A stretch of 64,000 nucleotides of DNA, taken from assembly GCA_019914995.1 (NCBI GenBank), contig CM034132.1, positions 188,501-252,500 on the forward strand, written 5' to 3'. Under the pieces are notes generated by a model that did no database searches, had not been told where the DNA came from, and saw nothing but the letters and a program-made list of their open reading frames with translations. The position numbers were made by a program, and so were the translations under genes. The number at the start of each line of letters is the position of its first letter. Within the stretch, counting starts at the first letter, position 1. This DNA is from Acanthochlamys bracteata (Eukaryota; Streptophyta; Magnoliopsida; Pandanales; Velloziaceae). Of this stretch, positions 37,501 through 49,880 are shown one piece after another.

Positions 37501-40500
37501 TTTAAATTCGATTATTTTATTATGTTCAATTATACACCAGATTTAGTTAAATATCTAATTCCTCTAAATCCTTCGCTATCATCCCAGGCCAAGTTAATTT
37601 TGATCTATCATTCTCCTAAAATTTCTACTAATCACATCACTGTTATACATTGTAGTATATTTAGATCTCCATAGGACATATTCGGACCATCTAAGCAACC
37701 TTCCATTAACTTGTTCTCGATCGGCGCGACAAGTGCTTGTTCGGATATATCTCGTTTTGTACTCTGTCTATTTTACTATACCCACACATTCATCTTAGTA
37801 TCTTTATTTTCGCTATTTTTTATCTTATGAGCATCTTGACCACTAATAGTAGAACACTCACTATTATATAATATTGTAGGCCAAATGGCTATCCTATAAA
37901 GCTGACACTTTAGTTTTTAGGAAATTTTCTTATCACACAAAATTCCAGTAGCACCTCGCCATATTTAGCTTTGAAAGAACAATAATTCCATAACGTGTGT
38001 AAATGATTCCCCAAGACACAATAAGAAATATATGCATGATGAAGGAAAGAATATTCAATCAAGGTTTCAAATGCCAAGTCACACCTAGCTAAATTCTTGC
38101 TGTAATAGTTTGAACATTGTACTTAGATCAGAATACTGTATTAAAGTGCAAGAAATAGGCAAATCTTGTTGAACATGTGAAAAAAAAATTTTAAATACAG
38201 AAAGTTGTCAGAAGGTATTCCATACTGGTCTTTCTTATATGAGAACACTCCAAGGTCCCTTTTGCCTTGAAGCTTAGCATTAACCTTCATATATAAGTTC
38301 CTACTGAGCATATAAAAAAACAGTTCACTAAAACGGGAGCACCTAGAAGGTAGCTCTAGCAAATAGTGTTGTCTAACTATGCTTCTATTAGTTGTTTTGG
38401 GTTAGAAAGAGAAATGACATTAATTACAGCTCCGACAATCCAGGCATACCGTGTTAAAACTTCCGAAATAACCATGATTATATTCTAATGGCACCTTCAT
38501 GAAGAGGAATACAACTATTCAAAATTATGTCCAACGACAAATGACAAGAATCTCAAGAATAATAAGTGTGGTACATTTCACATAAAAAAACCAATAACGA
38601 ATTGTTTCGGCAACTGCAAACTCCACCATCTTAAGGGTGAAAGATGAATTACTTATTATTAGAAAATAAAAACTATGAATCGAGAAGAAAAACCTGGATC
38701 AAAGTGGCAGCCCTATCTTCTTTCATGTTGGCAAATTTGCTACGAACTAGAAATCCCTGAATACCAGATTGGATAGTCAAAACAGCTGAATATACATGCA
38801 AAAAAGCACGGCGCAAAAGCCATCTTCTTGTATGCTTCTGTATTATAATAGCAGCTACTCTTTGTCTTCTTATCTCAAATAAACGTTGAGCCAGACATCC
38901 TAAAGAATGAGAAAAGGGAATTAAGTCCACCTAATATCAATGTAATAGTAACTAATAAAGAGTGGAGTATCCACATAAATTTCACAATAAGCTTGAAACA
39001 GTTAAAGATACAAAGAAGTATTGTTTGACTTCAAATGATTCAAAGATGGCATTGATGTTAAGATCATTAAGCACAGTATTAGTATAAAATTATGATTAGT
39101 GAGACTGTCAAATACTTATATGCATACCCCGACAATAGGCCTGCACAGAAACTGCAGCAGCCCTCAACTGGACAAAAAGTTTGCGAGTAGTATAAGCCTT
39201 AAAGCAGCCCTGAATGAGCCTTGCTGCTTTATCCAGAATATCAGAACGCCTAGAATCCAGAAGTCCAATTTGACCGGCTCTCAGGAAAACCTTTGTCCGG
39301 CCAAGCTGCAAAGGAAGAAATCAAACTAAGCAGTAACAAATCTATTATGGATAAAAGAATCCACTAAGAACGAACCAAGATCCGCAAGGTCTTATCCATT
39401 GTCGCCTCAAGTTAATTGCTGATTTTATCCTAGTTCTTCTATTTAGAGAAACCACTAAGTCATTAAAAATCCCTTAGCTATTCCCTTTCAACAACACAAA
39501 GTAACCAAAATATGATTGATAGAGCAACACTACATTAGAAGCATTCATATCACAATGAAAAGAAGTAATGAACACCTCCAGGATACCTACATATGATTTC
39601 ATTTAGTTTATAAAAAAAGGGTGTTTGAATAAAAACAAAACACACACATGCACATTATCATACCTGGAAATTGTCAAGGTTCAACTTCCTCAATATCTTC
39701 TCAGTCAAAATCTTCTCATTGTAACTACAAGTCAATAGAACGATATATTACCCAAACAGATACCACAACAAACAGCAGATGCCCTTTCGCAAGTAACACA
39801 GATTGGTGTAGTGAGATAATATGGAAATAGAGCCCTCAGAAGTCAGAACACACTCACTGAGTGCATCTACACATTTCAAGTCCCATGACTTCTGCATTCT
39901 GAGGACTCGAGGTAAAGCAGGAACCAGTAATTTTATCAAACAAAAGCAGATTTAACATTCATTGTAGCGATCATTATAATTGAATATTAAGCTGCTGATC
40001 TAATTTGAATTGACTACATAAGTGCTGATATGGGATCAATGTTGTCTCCCATGGATTTCGGTGAATTCCAACTACAATAAAATAATAATAGTTATAATAA
40101 ATAAAAACATACATAATAAAAAATTCTGTAGCGTCTATTATATTACCTTCCGTCCATATATTCTGGTGCTAATATTCCAAAGCGATCCACAAATTCAGAG
40201 TAGGTCCTTCGAGTAGGATAGCCAGCAAGACTTATCCGAACAGCCTCGAGAACGCCCTTAACAACGAAGAGTTCATTAAGGATAATAGAGAAATTAAGAG
40301 GGTCTATTACATAACCAAACACTACAAAAATTTTAGCTGATAAAACATTATTAAAAATAAATGTTAAAACAAATATCAACAAAACCAAAAGCACAGCTAC
40401 CCATCTATAAACAGCTGTTAACAGTTCACAGGAAGTCATGGAGAAACAATACTATCATCAAAATACCAAAAGTTGAGTAAGAGAGATGTTAGTGAATTGA

Positions 40501-43500
40501 TTGTAACAGCATCACAAGCAAACTACAAGAACTAGAATTGATAATACTAAATTATATGGGAGCAGATTGAGCCAACTAATTGCTGAGTAATATGCATTAT
40601 GAATAATAATGATAAACTAAGGGAAGCTACTACATGTAGAGAAACAAAGATTCAGGAACACTAACCCCACAACGTAATTGGTGGAGGACGCTCTGATTCT
40701 CAAACTTCTGAGGACGATTCAAAGAATTCGGTTTTATGCATCGAATATAATGGGGTTCGGTTGCATTTAGTGTTTCCATCAGAGCTTGAAGTTGTTGCTG
40801 TTGAGAAGAAAGTAATCATGTCATAATAAGGGTGTGAGCAATCTGATCATAAAATAAAGTTATCCTACACATAACATGTTAATGCATGACTAATATAGTC
40901 ACTGCAACCTAAGGATATCATGCCCAAGTTTGAAAGATACTAGAAGGGAGGGATGGGGCCTTTGCTCATAAATGTAATGCAGTACCTTAAATCTTGAAGC
41001 AACAGAGGAAAATTTATAAGATGATCTTGTAGGCTCTTCCAGCGATGAGGCAAAAAGTCCAGATATGAAGGCACATCTTGAAGAAGACAACAGATTGCAG
41101 TGTTCAAAAATAACATAATCTCGGTTCTTCTCCAAAAAAGAATCTGTTTGATACATGACCTGCACAAGAAAGACTGGAATTAAAGAGGAATTAAGATAGT
41201 ATATACCATTATGATATACTCTGATTAAAATCTCTCTTACAAGCGTGACTTATAAAACATGCCTTGCCAGCATAGTGGGAGAGCTGAAAATCTGTTTCAG
41301 AGAACTTTGTCTTCTCCAATCTCGGATGTGCGTTTAAGGTTTGAAATAGCTTCATCGCAAATGTTTCGTGTGTTGATTTCGGAAACATACTGACAAAAAG
41401 ACAAGGGAAAAAACTATGTCACAATTATGCAAGAAGCAATGAGAAAAACAATGAGTATATGCAAGTAATTCTTTACCAAGCTTCATCCAAAAGTGAAATT
41501 ATTCCGATTGGTTTCTGTAGATATGATTTGTAACAAGAGTTAGTGATGAGGGACAGTTAAGTTTTCCAGCAATTAGAAAAAAACAAGACTATCAGTTAAT
41601 CAGAAGCATGGTAACAACATCTTCACAGACTTTATAAAGAGCCACTGTTTAGCCACTAAAACTTTGGTCTAAAATATAATCTCTCGATGCAATGATGAAT
41701 CCATGTAGCACAGTAGATTCACACATGTGAACATCCTAGCAAACATTGAGCATTAGATGAATGCATTTATTAGAATGGTTGAACAAGAATTTGTGGTATC
41801 AGGTAAAGCTGCATATTAGTTTCAAATAATTCTCAGCCATCAAACAGAGTATCATAAAGAAAAGTACAAACTTCGCTACCTAGAAACTAAGTGAAAATAT
41901 TGTTGCACGCCATTTATCTATTTAAACGTGGAACTATCTTAAAGTAAAGAAGGCCAACCTTCTCGATTAAATCCAGTATATCCTGATTATCTATGAATTC
42001 AATATAGCTCCAATTGATTTCCTCGCGACTGTATTCTTCCTGTTCCATCTTAAATACATGCTGAAATAACAAAAAACAGACACAAAGTACAACAGCAAAA
42101 AGAATTAGAACAACCATAAAGAGGTATGACCAATAACGAGCTAGTAGATGAAGAAATAAAATGTTACCAACCTCATTGAAATGCTGTTGAAGCTTTTCAT
42201 TAGCAAAGTTGATGCAAAACTGCTCAAAACTGGACAAAGCTCAGAATGGAAAGCATGTCAACTCACTGAAAAACTGCGATTGAAAGAAATGCAATTCGCA
42301 ACACTCAACTACACCAGAGCACCACCAATGCCAAATTAATGTGAAGAACCACGATGCAATAAACATATAGCAGTATCTACTAGCCTACCAAAGTAAAACT
42401 TCACTAAGTTTAAAAGCCCACCAAACATATAGCTGTAACTTTTGCTGAAATTATCCACAGATGGACAAAATTTTCAGCAAAATACCTTTTCCTTTTGCTA
42501 AGCTCGATATCAAGTTTAGTTTCCAACAACATTTGGAACAGAAACACCTATACCGATACAAGACACGAGTTTTTGAGCAGAAGATGCAAGTAACATCGGA
42601 AGCACCTTAAGCACTTCTTCTAACGGAACAATAGTCATTACAACACATGTACTCACTTTTCTCCATTAAAATAAAATTTGCAAGAACATATAAATCTAAA
42701 AAGATTCCCTGGATAAATAAGAAAAGAAAGTGCAATTGCATATTTGCATTAGCCATGTATCTTGCAGGATGTATAAAAAACAAAAATAAACAAAAGCTAT
42801 ATGCTTATGGCACAAACTGACTGATGAGAGCATGAGCATACTGAAGATTCGGCAAATTAAGGCAGTAGCTCTAAGACGGTAACCTGTATAATTAACACCC
42901 CCCAAAAAAAAAAAAAAAACAGACGATAATCTAAAGTAAATCTAGAAGGCTATTTACCTGTTCTTATTGAAGCATTCGAACCCATAGATGTCTAGCAGTC
43001 CAATTTGCATTGTAGAATCAAGGTCCTGTCCCACCGACTTGTTTATATTTTCCACAAGCCTATAAAACAAGCACCGACTTAATACCTCAGGTAGAGCAGA
43101 AATAAAGTTCAAGATGACACCTCTTGAAGAAAGACATACCAGTCAAACATGCGAGCATATAAAGTTTTAGCCAAAGCATCACGGCTGGCTGCAGCAGCAC
43201 AACAGTCAAGAGCCTTAATGATATTTCCCTCAAGGGTCTGTATGGAACGTGTACTGAGTGTTGTAGAAAGAAGGCCCACATCGCACCTGCTCAAGAAACA
43301 AAATCAACAAAATATTCAAGGCGCAGAATAATTCCCTTCCAAGAGGTGAAATGTTCGTTAAAAATAATAGTCCAAATTGAAGGGGCATAAGACGGCCAGC
43401 ATCCATCTATTTTGTGTACTATAAAGTCAATTAGATAAAACATGTTGCATTCTTGAAGTCAATTAGATACAACAGTGGCTCCTCGTAAGAGATAGAAGTG

Positions 43501-45328
43501 AATTACTATAAAAAGAGACACAGAACATCAATGACATGGAGATTGCTGTTTTGTAATCACACAGTCTCTGACTAGGCAAGATGAACAAAAGTGAAGAACT
43601 TAGATATCATCTATGTACTCAGCTCCTAGTATAAGACAAGTAACGTATCCTAGAAACTGCAAGATGATCATAGCCATAAATGAGGGAAGCCTCCAATAGT
43701 TTCATAGCTAGTTGAGCATGGTCTATTCTAAAGCAAAGACCCGGACCTATGCAAGCCTAGATCTTGTGTCTGCTTTGTTAAAACTATTTTTGGCGTATAA
43801 TGAATAGGTAATCAACAAGTCACTTACATAAGTAAGTCAGCAGCCGTCTGAAGGTGAAACTTAGCCTTCTCATCCTTGATAACTGATGAATCATGCTCCT
43901 CACCGGGTGAAAATTCAATGTTCCCGAGATGAAGAATAGCAGCCAAGGTACGAAATATAGCATCCTAAATCAATGGAGTAGTCAAAACTCAAAACAAAAA
44001 TGTCATTGTAAGGACTGACACAAAAAATAGAAATTCAAGAAGCAACAATTGCAAGCTACAAGTCTGAAACAGACCTGGTCGTAAACACTGATACCAACAA
44101 TGTCCATTGCTCTCCTTGTCTTCAAGTACTCTTGTGAACTATTTACTCCATCCAACTCATATGTCTTGCTCTGATTCAAGTAATGAAACTTGCTTGGATG
44201 AGCAAGCTTATATTTCTCAGCATCCTAGAGTGAAACAATGAAGGGTCAATGCCTTATAGTGAAGATGATACTAGTAGTGAGCAAAGTATTTCAGAGCATA
44301 AAATGATCACCTTTCCAGAAGCACAAATCTGATAGAAACAATGGTAATTCCTCTCAGGATCTGTAATATTCACCACTCGAGATCTCTCTAGAAGGTAGGT
44401 TCTAATAGCAGCACCAGATATCCGACCTTGTTTATCAAACTGAATCTCAACAAACTTTCCAAACCGGCTGCAACAGAGGAGTAGAAGATATATTAACCTA
44501 GATGTCTACAAGAGATAAATGTATAGTCCATTTCATATATGTGTAAGGTAGATACACATTTATTTGCACATGTGTATATAAGCACATATATAATTTTTTT
44601 TTTCTTTTTTGATTCTTTTTGATGAGGTTGTCTCAAAGTAGACAGTAAATATACCTGGAATTATCATTTCTAACAGTTCTAGCATTGCCAAATGCCTCTA
44701 GAAGTGGATTTGACTGCATCAAATAAAATATGTATAACATGGTTAGAAGGATTATCTACAACTTAACAAAGAAATGCTGAACTGCATCAAGTGAAGATAT
44801 TAACATCAGGACCCCTACTTCCAAAACTTGCTGCTCAACCGTTCGATCGCCACCAGCAGCCCGCCCACCAACGTATGTTAGATACTGCATAATGAGCTTT
44901 GTTGTCTCTGTCTTTCCTGCCCCACTTTCTCCACTCACCAAGATAGACTGGCTGCGAACTTCATTTATCATGGCCCTAAATCAATAATGTGCATGTAAAT
45001 CATTCCACACAGGGTAATCAGTGACTCAATTGAAACAAACAGGAAGCAAAGAGAAGTCTACCTGTATGAGGCATCTGCTACAGCAAAAACATGAGGACTC
45101 AACTCACCAAACCTGACATCTTTGTATTGCTCCATCATGTGACCATCATAGAGGTGAGGGAGTTTTGTGAAGGGATTAACTGCAATCAAGATGCTACCTG
45201 TGTATGTCTACTCAAGCCAGAACCAATAAAGCTTCAGTACATATATGATTAAATTATCGTTGATAAAGCTACGAAGGGACTACTCATGCATTTGCATTTT
45301 TGGCTCCCTTTCTTTCCCTATAATCGAC

Positions 45329-45372
<44 letters not shown>

Positions 45373-46747
45373 AACCTTGAACATCAGGCACCATTATACG
45401 ATTTTAAGCTCAGATAGTTTATTTTTTAGCTCAGATTTTGAAACCAACTTATTAAGCCTTGTGATCTCACAAATAAGCAATTTAACCATGCAACTAGTAC
45501 AACTCTAAATCCTGTAGCATACTTTAAAGCACCATATCCATTTGTGTGACTATCTTGTCCTAGGTAATATAAATGGGACATGCTGATCATAAAAGCATGC
45601 CAAGTTGGATCATTCACAAAGAACACATGCCTTTTGCTAAATGAAAAGCAGGATCTAGAGCTTCATGGTGCATATATGAGGGGAAAATGATCCTGAAAAC
45701 ACTTTGCTTTAAAAGCATTGCACAACAAGCAATAAGTTAATGTTTCTTCAGCTCGTTTGCTTAAGATTCACTTGAAAACTGACTGCAAACATCTTCTCGA
45801 GCAAGAAAAAGATTATAAAGTGGAAGGAAAATGCTGCCAAACTATCACAGTTTGACTTTCTCGATGTGGCAACTTCTGTTTCCCATGTTTCAACATCCCA
45901 TGTCACATTAACAAATAAAGCTGTTAAATACAAATATTAAGGCAAAAGATCTAGAGGCATATTATGATCTCTTATAACTGACTCAATGTAAATATACTAC
46001 GAGAAATTTCTTGAGCACCTCCTATGCATGATGCAACTTCTACTCTAAAAAAACAATTAGAAATTCTAGCAATACATATCCTCGACATGAATGATTTCCA
46101 TATTCGGCTCTTACTAGAGATTGGAAAAGCAATTGAGCAAAACACGTATACTAAAAGTCTTTAAGAGCCACTGTGAACACTTCAAAGCTTTCAGGCTACT
46201 GTCCTCAACCAACCAAAACACAAGCTACACTCATCACTTTGCTAAAGTCAAAAGCAATCACCAATCACGATGCAAAACCTTGTAAGAAAGTGAAAACTAC
46301 AAAGCTGTGAATACTCTCACATAACTCCTACAACATGGCGGCACATAAATGCATTGCATTAATGCATAAACTTCCAAATCCACTCACATATATCTCATTA
46401 AGAGCATATCTCCTCGACAGATTGTAGAGCACCCCAGGCTCGTTCAAGTACGTCAGCTTTGTCATATCATCAACTCCTCCATGATCAGCATCTGGATCCC
46501 TCAGCAAGAGTTTCTCAGGGGCCATCGTTACCTTAGGTCCAAATCAACCATTCAAAAATTCAAAAAAATTCAAAAAATAGCCAAACACACACCAAACAGA
46601 GTTACGGCAGAGCTCATCAATAACAACCTTCTTTCCGGAAGCAGTGGCGACAACCACAAGCTTATCTTTGACATGAACTACCTGTCCTTCAACCCATGCT
46701 TCCTGCTTATCTTCAACCCAAACCGTTGAACCAGATCGAAAATTCAT
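31512..46747 (-). CDS. XI-F: Class XI myosin heavy chain, XI-F type, 38 exons
   Basis: Plant organelle-transport motor on actin. I traced 38 in-frame exons, 1514 residues: 46628-46747, 46388-46531, 45062-45207, 44819-44975, 44655-44713, 44311-44467, 44075-44224, 43828-43964, 43140-43286, 42958-43059, 42172-42229, 41959-42060, 41477-41514, 41263-41389, 40986-41159, 40666-40797, 40147-40256, 39664-39724, 39128-39305, 38694-38899, 37156-37275, 36789-36887, 36264-36485, 35902-36041, 35573-35684, 35397-35447, 35200-35289, 34810-34980, 34574-34726, 33623-33799, 32975-33112, 32584-32654, 32411-32510, 32274-32330, 32138-32194, 31960-32040, 31805-31887, 31512-31629. Seen: SH3-like start ([13 protein letters not shown]), P-loop GESGAGKT (152-159), six IQ motifs, coiled coil (about 875-1070), globular DIL-type tail. 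[15 protein letters not shown] and the tail ([19 protein letters not shown]) fit XI-F. No lesion found. Two introns need GC donors. The last 20 residues differ from the XI-F tail I remember. Confidence 0.95.
34051..34306. mobile_element. AT-rich MITE-like element in myosin intron 29
   Basis: Ends GCGCGTTTGGGAGCACG and, read inward from the right, GGTGCATTTGGGATTGCTTAT. The core, TTATTTAAAAATTTAGATAG then GTAGAAAAATTTTACG and GAGATCTTTTTATTGCATA, is nearly the same as in the 47938 element and, inverted, in 58495. Confidence 0.65.
37447..37985 (-). mobile_element. RTE-type LINE relic (3' end of reverse transcriptase ORF) in myosin intron 20
   Basis: Minus-strand translation in shifting frames gives LCDKKIS then [20 protein letters not shown], matching the RTE-clade phrase around LKGKFYK...RPAMLYGTECW. 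Further on come [20 protein letters not shown], a degraded GRPKLTWDE region, KDLEELDI and IADSAQ, the usual ORF end before the tail. The tail is a (TTG)n repeat (37447-37466 on the plus strand as CAA repeats), as in plant RTE LINEs. Several stops and frameshifts; 5' truncated. Old and dead. Confidence 0.82.
45334..45369. repeat. (GA)n microsatellite in myosin intron 2
   Basis: A perfect AG dinucleotide run of 18 repeats in the second myosin intron; likely length-polymorphic. Confidence 0.95.
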
Positions 46748-47439
46748 CTTTGCCTTCTCAAACCTTCAAAACGATCCTTCGCAAAGAATCTGAAAACAAT
46801 TCAGGATTCGAAAACCTAGAACGAATCAACAGAGAAACAACGAGTGTGGAGTCATTGAGTTTGGTTCTATCTACAAAAGGCGGTGCCTGTGAACGAAGGC
46901 GTGAACGAAAGCAACTAGGTAAAATTCCGTTGCGCTGCAATCTAAGCCACAGCGGCGAACAAAAGGCGGAGCGGAGGAGTTTCGTGTTTGTCTGGGCACG
47001 GGGCGGTAACTAAGCGGCCGCTTCGATCTTTCGAATGCCGGAGTTCCAAAGTTCGAGTAATCTTTTTAAACAAATTACAACAAGCGCCACAATGTTCTAG
47101 ACAAGAAGGGTAATTTCGTCTTAATATCTTGTCTACGATAGCCATGAACTATTAAACGAATCTAAGCTATCATTAGCAGTCAAATCTTGTAATTTGAAAA
47201 ATGTTTTAGGCTTAATAAATGAGTACACCGATGAGGACCACATGGATCAAAAGCGTTAGTTAAAGAACGAACGGCGGAGATCCCGTAACGCCTACGCTCA
47301 CGCCGCAAGGGAAGCATTGAGCACAGAATAAACAAATACGTGTCGGCGTCCCGTCCAGGCTTGCTTCTGTCTGTATTAATGACCGTTTTATCCCTTCAGT
47401 TATTTTTATTCTCCACCATGTTCTGCCAAACTGAATTTA
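46748..47439. other. Myosin leader and promoter region
   Basis: Upstream of the myosin start codon. A GC-richer stretch at 46850-47030 is probably leader and core promoter. No coding gene supported on either strand. Confidence 0.45.
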
Positions 47440-47694
47440 GGTTGCGTTTTGTAGTACATACCAAAATTTATTTTTAAATTTATTTTAATTTTATAGTTTT
47501 TAATATATATTTATAAATATTTTAAAAACTTATTTAAAAATTTAAATAATGTAGAAAAATTTTATTCGTAATGAGATTTTTTTATTATATATTTTTATTA
47601 TTTTTTTAAAATAAAAAAAATAAAATTTATTTTTTAAAAAAAATACATTCTATTTAAAAAAAATTTATTTTATAAATAATTCTAAACACAATCT
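47440..47694. mobile_element. AT-rich MITE-like element
   Basis: Left end GGTTGCGTTTTGTAGTACATA, right end read inward GATTGTGTTTAGAATTATTTA; core TTATTTAAAAATTTAAATAA, GTAGAAAAATTTTATTCG, AATGAGATTTTTTTATT. Same family and orientation as the neighbouring 47938 element. Confidence 0.6.
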
Positions 47695-47937
47695 TAATTC
47701 GGTCTCACCAAGCACATGTTTTCTACTTCCCTAGTAATTGAGAGGTAGTTCAAAATTACATAAAATAATAAATTTCTAAAAACAATCATTTTAAAATTTA
47801 AGTTTATTTTGTATAAACTTAAAATTAAATATAAAATTTCAAATTTATGTATATTTTATTTTTAAAACATTAATACAATAAATAAATATTTATAAGAAGA
47901 ACACCTATTTCACGTTTTTCAATTAGTAATTGAGAGA

Positions 47938-48185
47938 GGCTGTTTGGGATTGCTTACCAAAAGCTCTTTTTTAATTTTTTCTCATTTTATGTTTTTTAAT
48001 ATATATTTTATAAATATATAAAAAATTTATTTAAAAATTTAGAAAGTGTAGAAAAATTCTACGCAATGAGATCTTTTTATTGCATATTTTTATTATTTTT
48101 TTAGAATTAAAAAAAATAAAGCTCATTTTTCAAAAAAAAAATTTTATTTCATAAAAGTTCTATTTTATAAGTAATTCTAAACGCC
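47938..48185. mobile_element. AT-rich MITE-like element
   Basis: Left end GGCTGTTTGGGATTGCTTA, right end read inward GGCGTTTAGAATTACTTA, an 18-base imperfect inverted repeat. Core shared with 34051 and 47440. About 250 bp downstream of a second copy. Confidence 0.65.
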
Positions 48186-48690
48186 TATATAAGAAACGCC
48201 AACCACGTCAGGTCTCACCGCGACTGACCATTATTATTATCCAGTCCAACGTTGTGATTAGATCCAACGGCTAATAAGAAACCAGCTAAGCTATTAGACC
48301 AATTTCGGGTGGACAGTGAATACGTGGCGGGCCCTGAACGCCCCACGGCCTTCTAAGATTTTGAAACGCACTGATCGGAAGAGAGCGGGACGGGGAGTGG
48401 CATAAAGGAAATTACGAAGAAAATAAAGGGTATTTTTGGATTTCTCCATTCCGGTCTCGTCTCGAAAGAAACGTGAATGCAACTGCGTAGTGTTTTCTTA
48501 TGCTCTCGGGCAACCCCCTGGATTTATCCTTACTTAACCAGGACGTAAATTAGTTGAATTAATTCATAATTAGTAGTTGTTTAATTATCTAATAATTGGG
48601 CCGGTCGTCATTAAACCTAGGCCTAATTTCTTCATCAATGCTCTTCTGCTTCCGTTACTTCTTATCCAAACTCTTCTCTTTAAAGTCTAA
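48186..48690. other. Spacer, nothing recognised
   Basis: A GC-richer patch at 48290-48400 has no recognisable coding frame. No RNA gene seen. Confidence 0.4.
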
Positions 48691-48884
48691 GTGCATGTTT
48701 AGAAAAGCTTTTTTTTATTTTATTCTAATTTTTTTCTATATTTTTTAATAAAGTTTTTTAAATGTTTTATAAAATTTTTAAAAATTTTAAAATACAAAAA
48801 ATTATAAAATTTATTTTATTATTTTTTATATAAAAAAAGTATTTTTAAATAATTATCAAAATATACTCATTTTGAATAACACAC
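48691..48884. mobile_element. AT-rich MITE-like element at the broken end of the GRAS pseudogene
   Basis: Left end GTGCATGTTTAGAAAAGC, right end read inward GGTGTGTTATTCAAAATGAG, with A/T-only interior. It begins exactly where GRAS similarity stops. The inverted repeat is weak. Confidence 0.45.
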
Positions 48885-49880
48885 CTGCTCTCTTCACTCG
48901 CACTCCATTATCTCCATGCTCTTCTCCGTCTCTTCAACTTCGAGCCACCGCGCAGCTACCCCTTCAACAACTGCTCGCTCTACGCTCTCTCTCCCTTTGA
49001 ACGCAGCCGCTGTTGATTCTAGAAACTTCCACACCATCTCGGTTCGCCTTGTAAAACTACTACTGATCATTTCCTCTTCTTTTCCGTTGCCTCCCCAATC
49101 CATCTCGCTCAACACAACTAGATCGAGTTCAAGATCTTTCACTGCTTCTAACAATGTCGATCGCTCTTCCATGCACGTATTGCCTGCTCGAAATTGCACG
49201 CAAACGATTAGGATTGAATTATCTATCTGGAAAAAAACTGATCGGAGATTGTCGAAGTGGTTGATGTGGAGATTTAGGTCGATGGATTCCGCGAATCGGA
49301 GAAGCGGCACTGAGATAACGTACACAGGCGGCTATGATGAGAACGGTCCTTTAGCTGTAACGGTATCCGAGACGGTGGTGAGCTTGACGACCGGCGGTGG
49401 AGTGGGAAATCGACGGGTGAGTGCTTCGAGCAAGGTCGGACATTGGACTTCGTGAGATACACCGATGTGGATTATATGGAGGGATCACGGCCGTTGGTGA
49501 GAGTTGAGGTTGTGGAGGATTGAGGCGTTGGCGAGGGCGTTGGGTAGAGGGAACCATGGGCTGATTTTGTTGAACTTGATTAGATCGGAGCGGACGAGCT
49601 TGGGCTCTGTGGAGTACAACGCTGGTGGTGGAGTGGAGCAGGCGGAGAGAAGCTGGGAAACAGCCGCAGCGCCTGAAGTAGAAGATGAGGGTAGATACCG
49701 AGTGAGAGCAAGGAAGCCGTAGGCTGCAAGACTGTTTGGGGTCGCCAGATAGAGAAGCGAGTTCGCGGAGAACGAAGAGAAGGTGATGGAACCAAGAGGA
49801 GTCTCCTTACTCGATTGCTGCTAAGTACAGGTTCAGCAGCTGCTCTGCCCACCGGGATTCTTTACTCCGGTAGCCCGTAC
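48885..49880 (-). pseudogene. NSP1-like GRAS transcription factor pseudogene
   Basis: Minus-strand GRAS similarity, closest in memory to NODULATION SIGNALING PATHWAY 1 (SCL29). In order: KESRWAEQLLN (49860), HHLLFVLRELASLSGDP, a frameshift near 49765, LAAYGFLALTRYLPSSS, KFNKISPWFPLPNALANASI, IHIGVSHEVQCPTLLEALTR (VHIID-like block), LLRFAESIDLNLHINHFDNL, VCVQFRAG, LDLVVLSEMDWGG, FTRRTEMVWKFLESTAAAFK and GRESVERAVVEG. Stops interrupt it at 49807-49809 (TAA), 49485-49487 (TGA) and 49332-49334 (TAG). A last frameshift near 48905 leads to VRVKRAGV, then similarity ends at an AT-rich element. The C-terminal SAW block is missing and the N-terminus is not detectable. No functional GRAS protein can be made. 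Confidence 0.85.

Noticed and set aside
37420..37674. 84-codon plus-strand frame in a myosin intron
   Set aside because: It is antisense to the RTE LINE relic, which has recognisable protein similarity on the minus strand.
48916..49455. 179-codon plus-strand frame
   Set aside because: It lies antisense to the GRAS pseudogene, whose minus-strand motifs are unmistakable; the plus-strand product is Ser/Thr/Arg-rich with no family resemblance.
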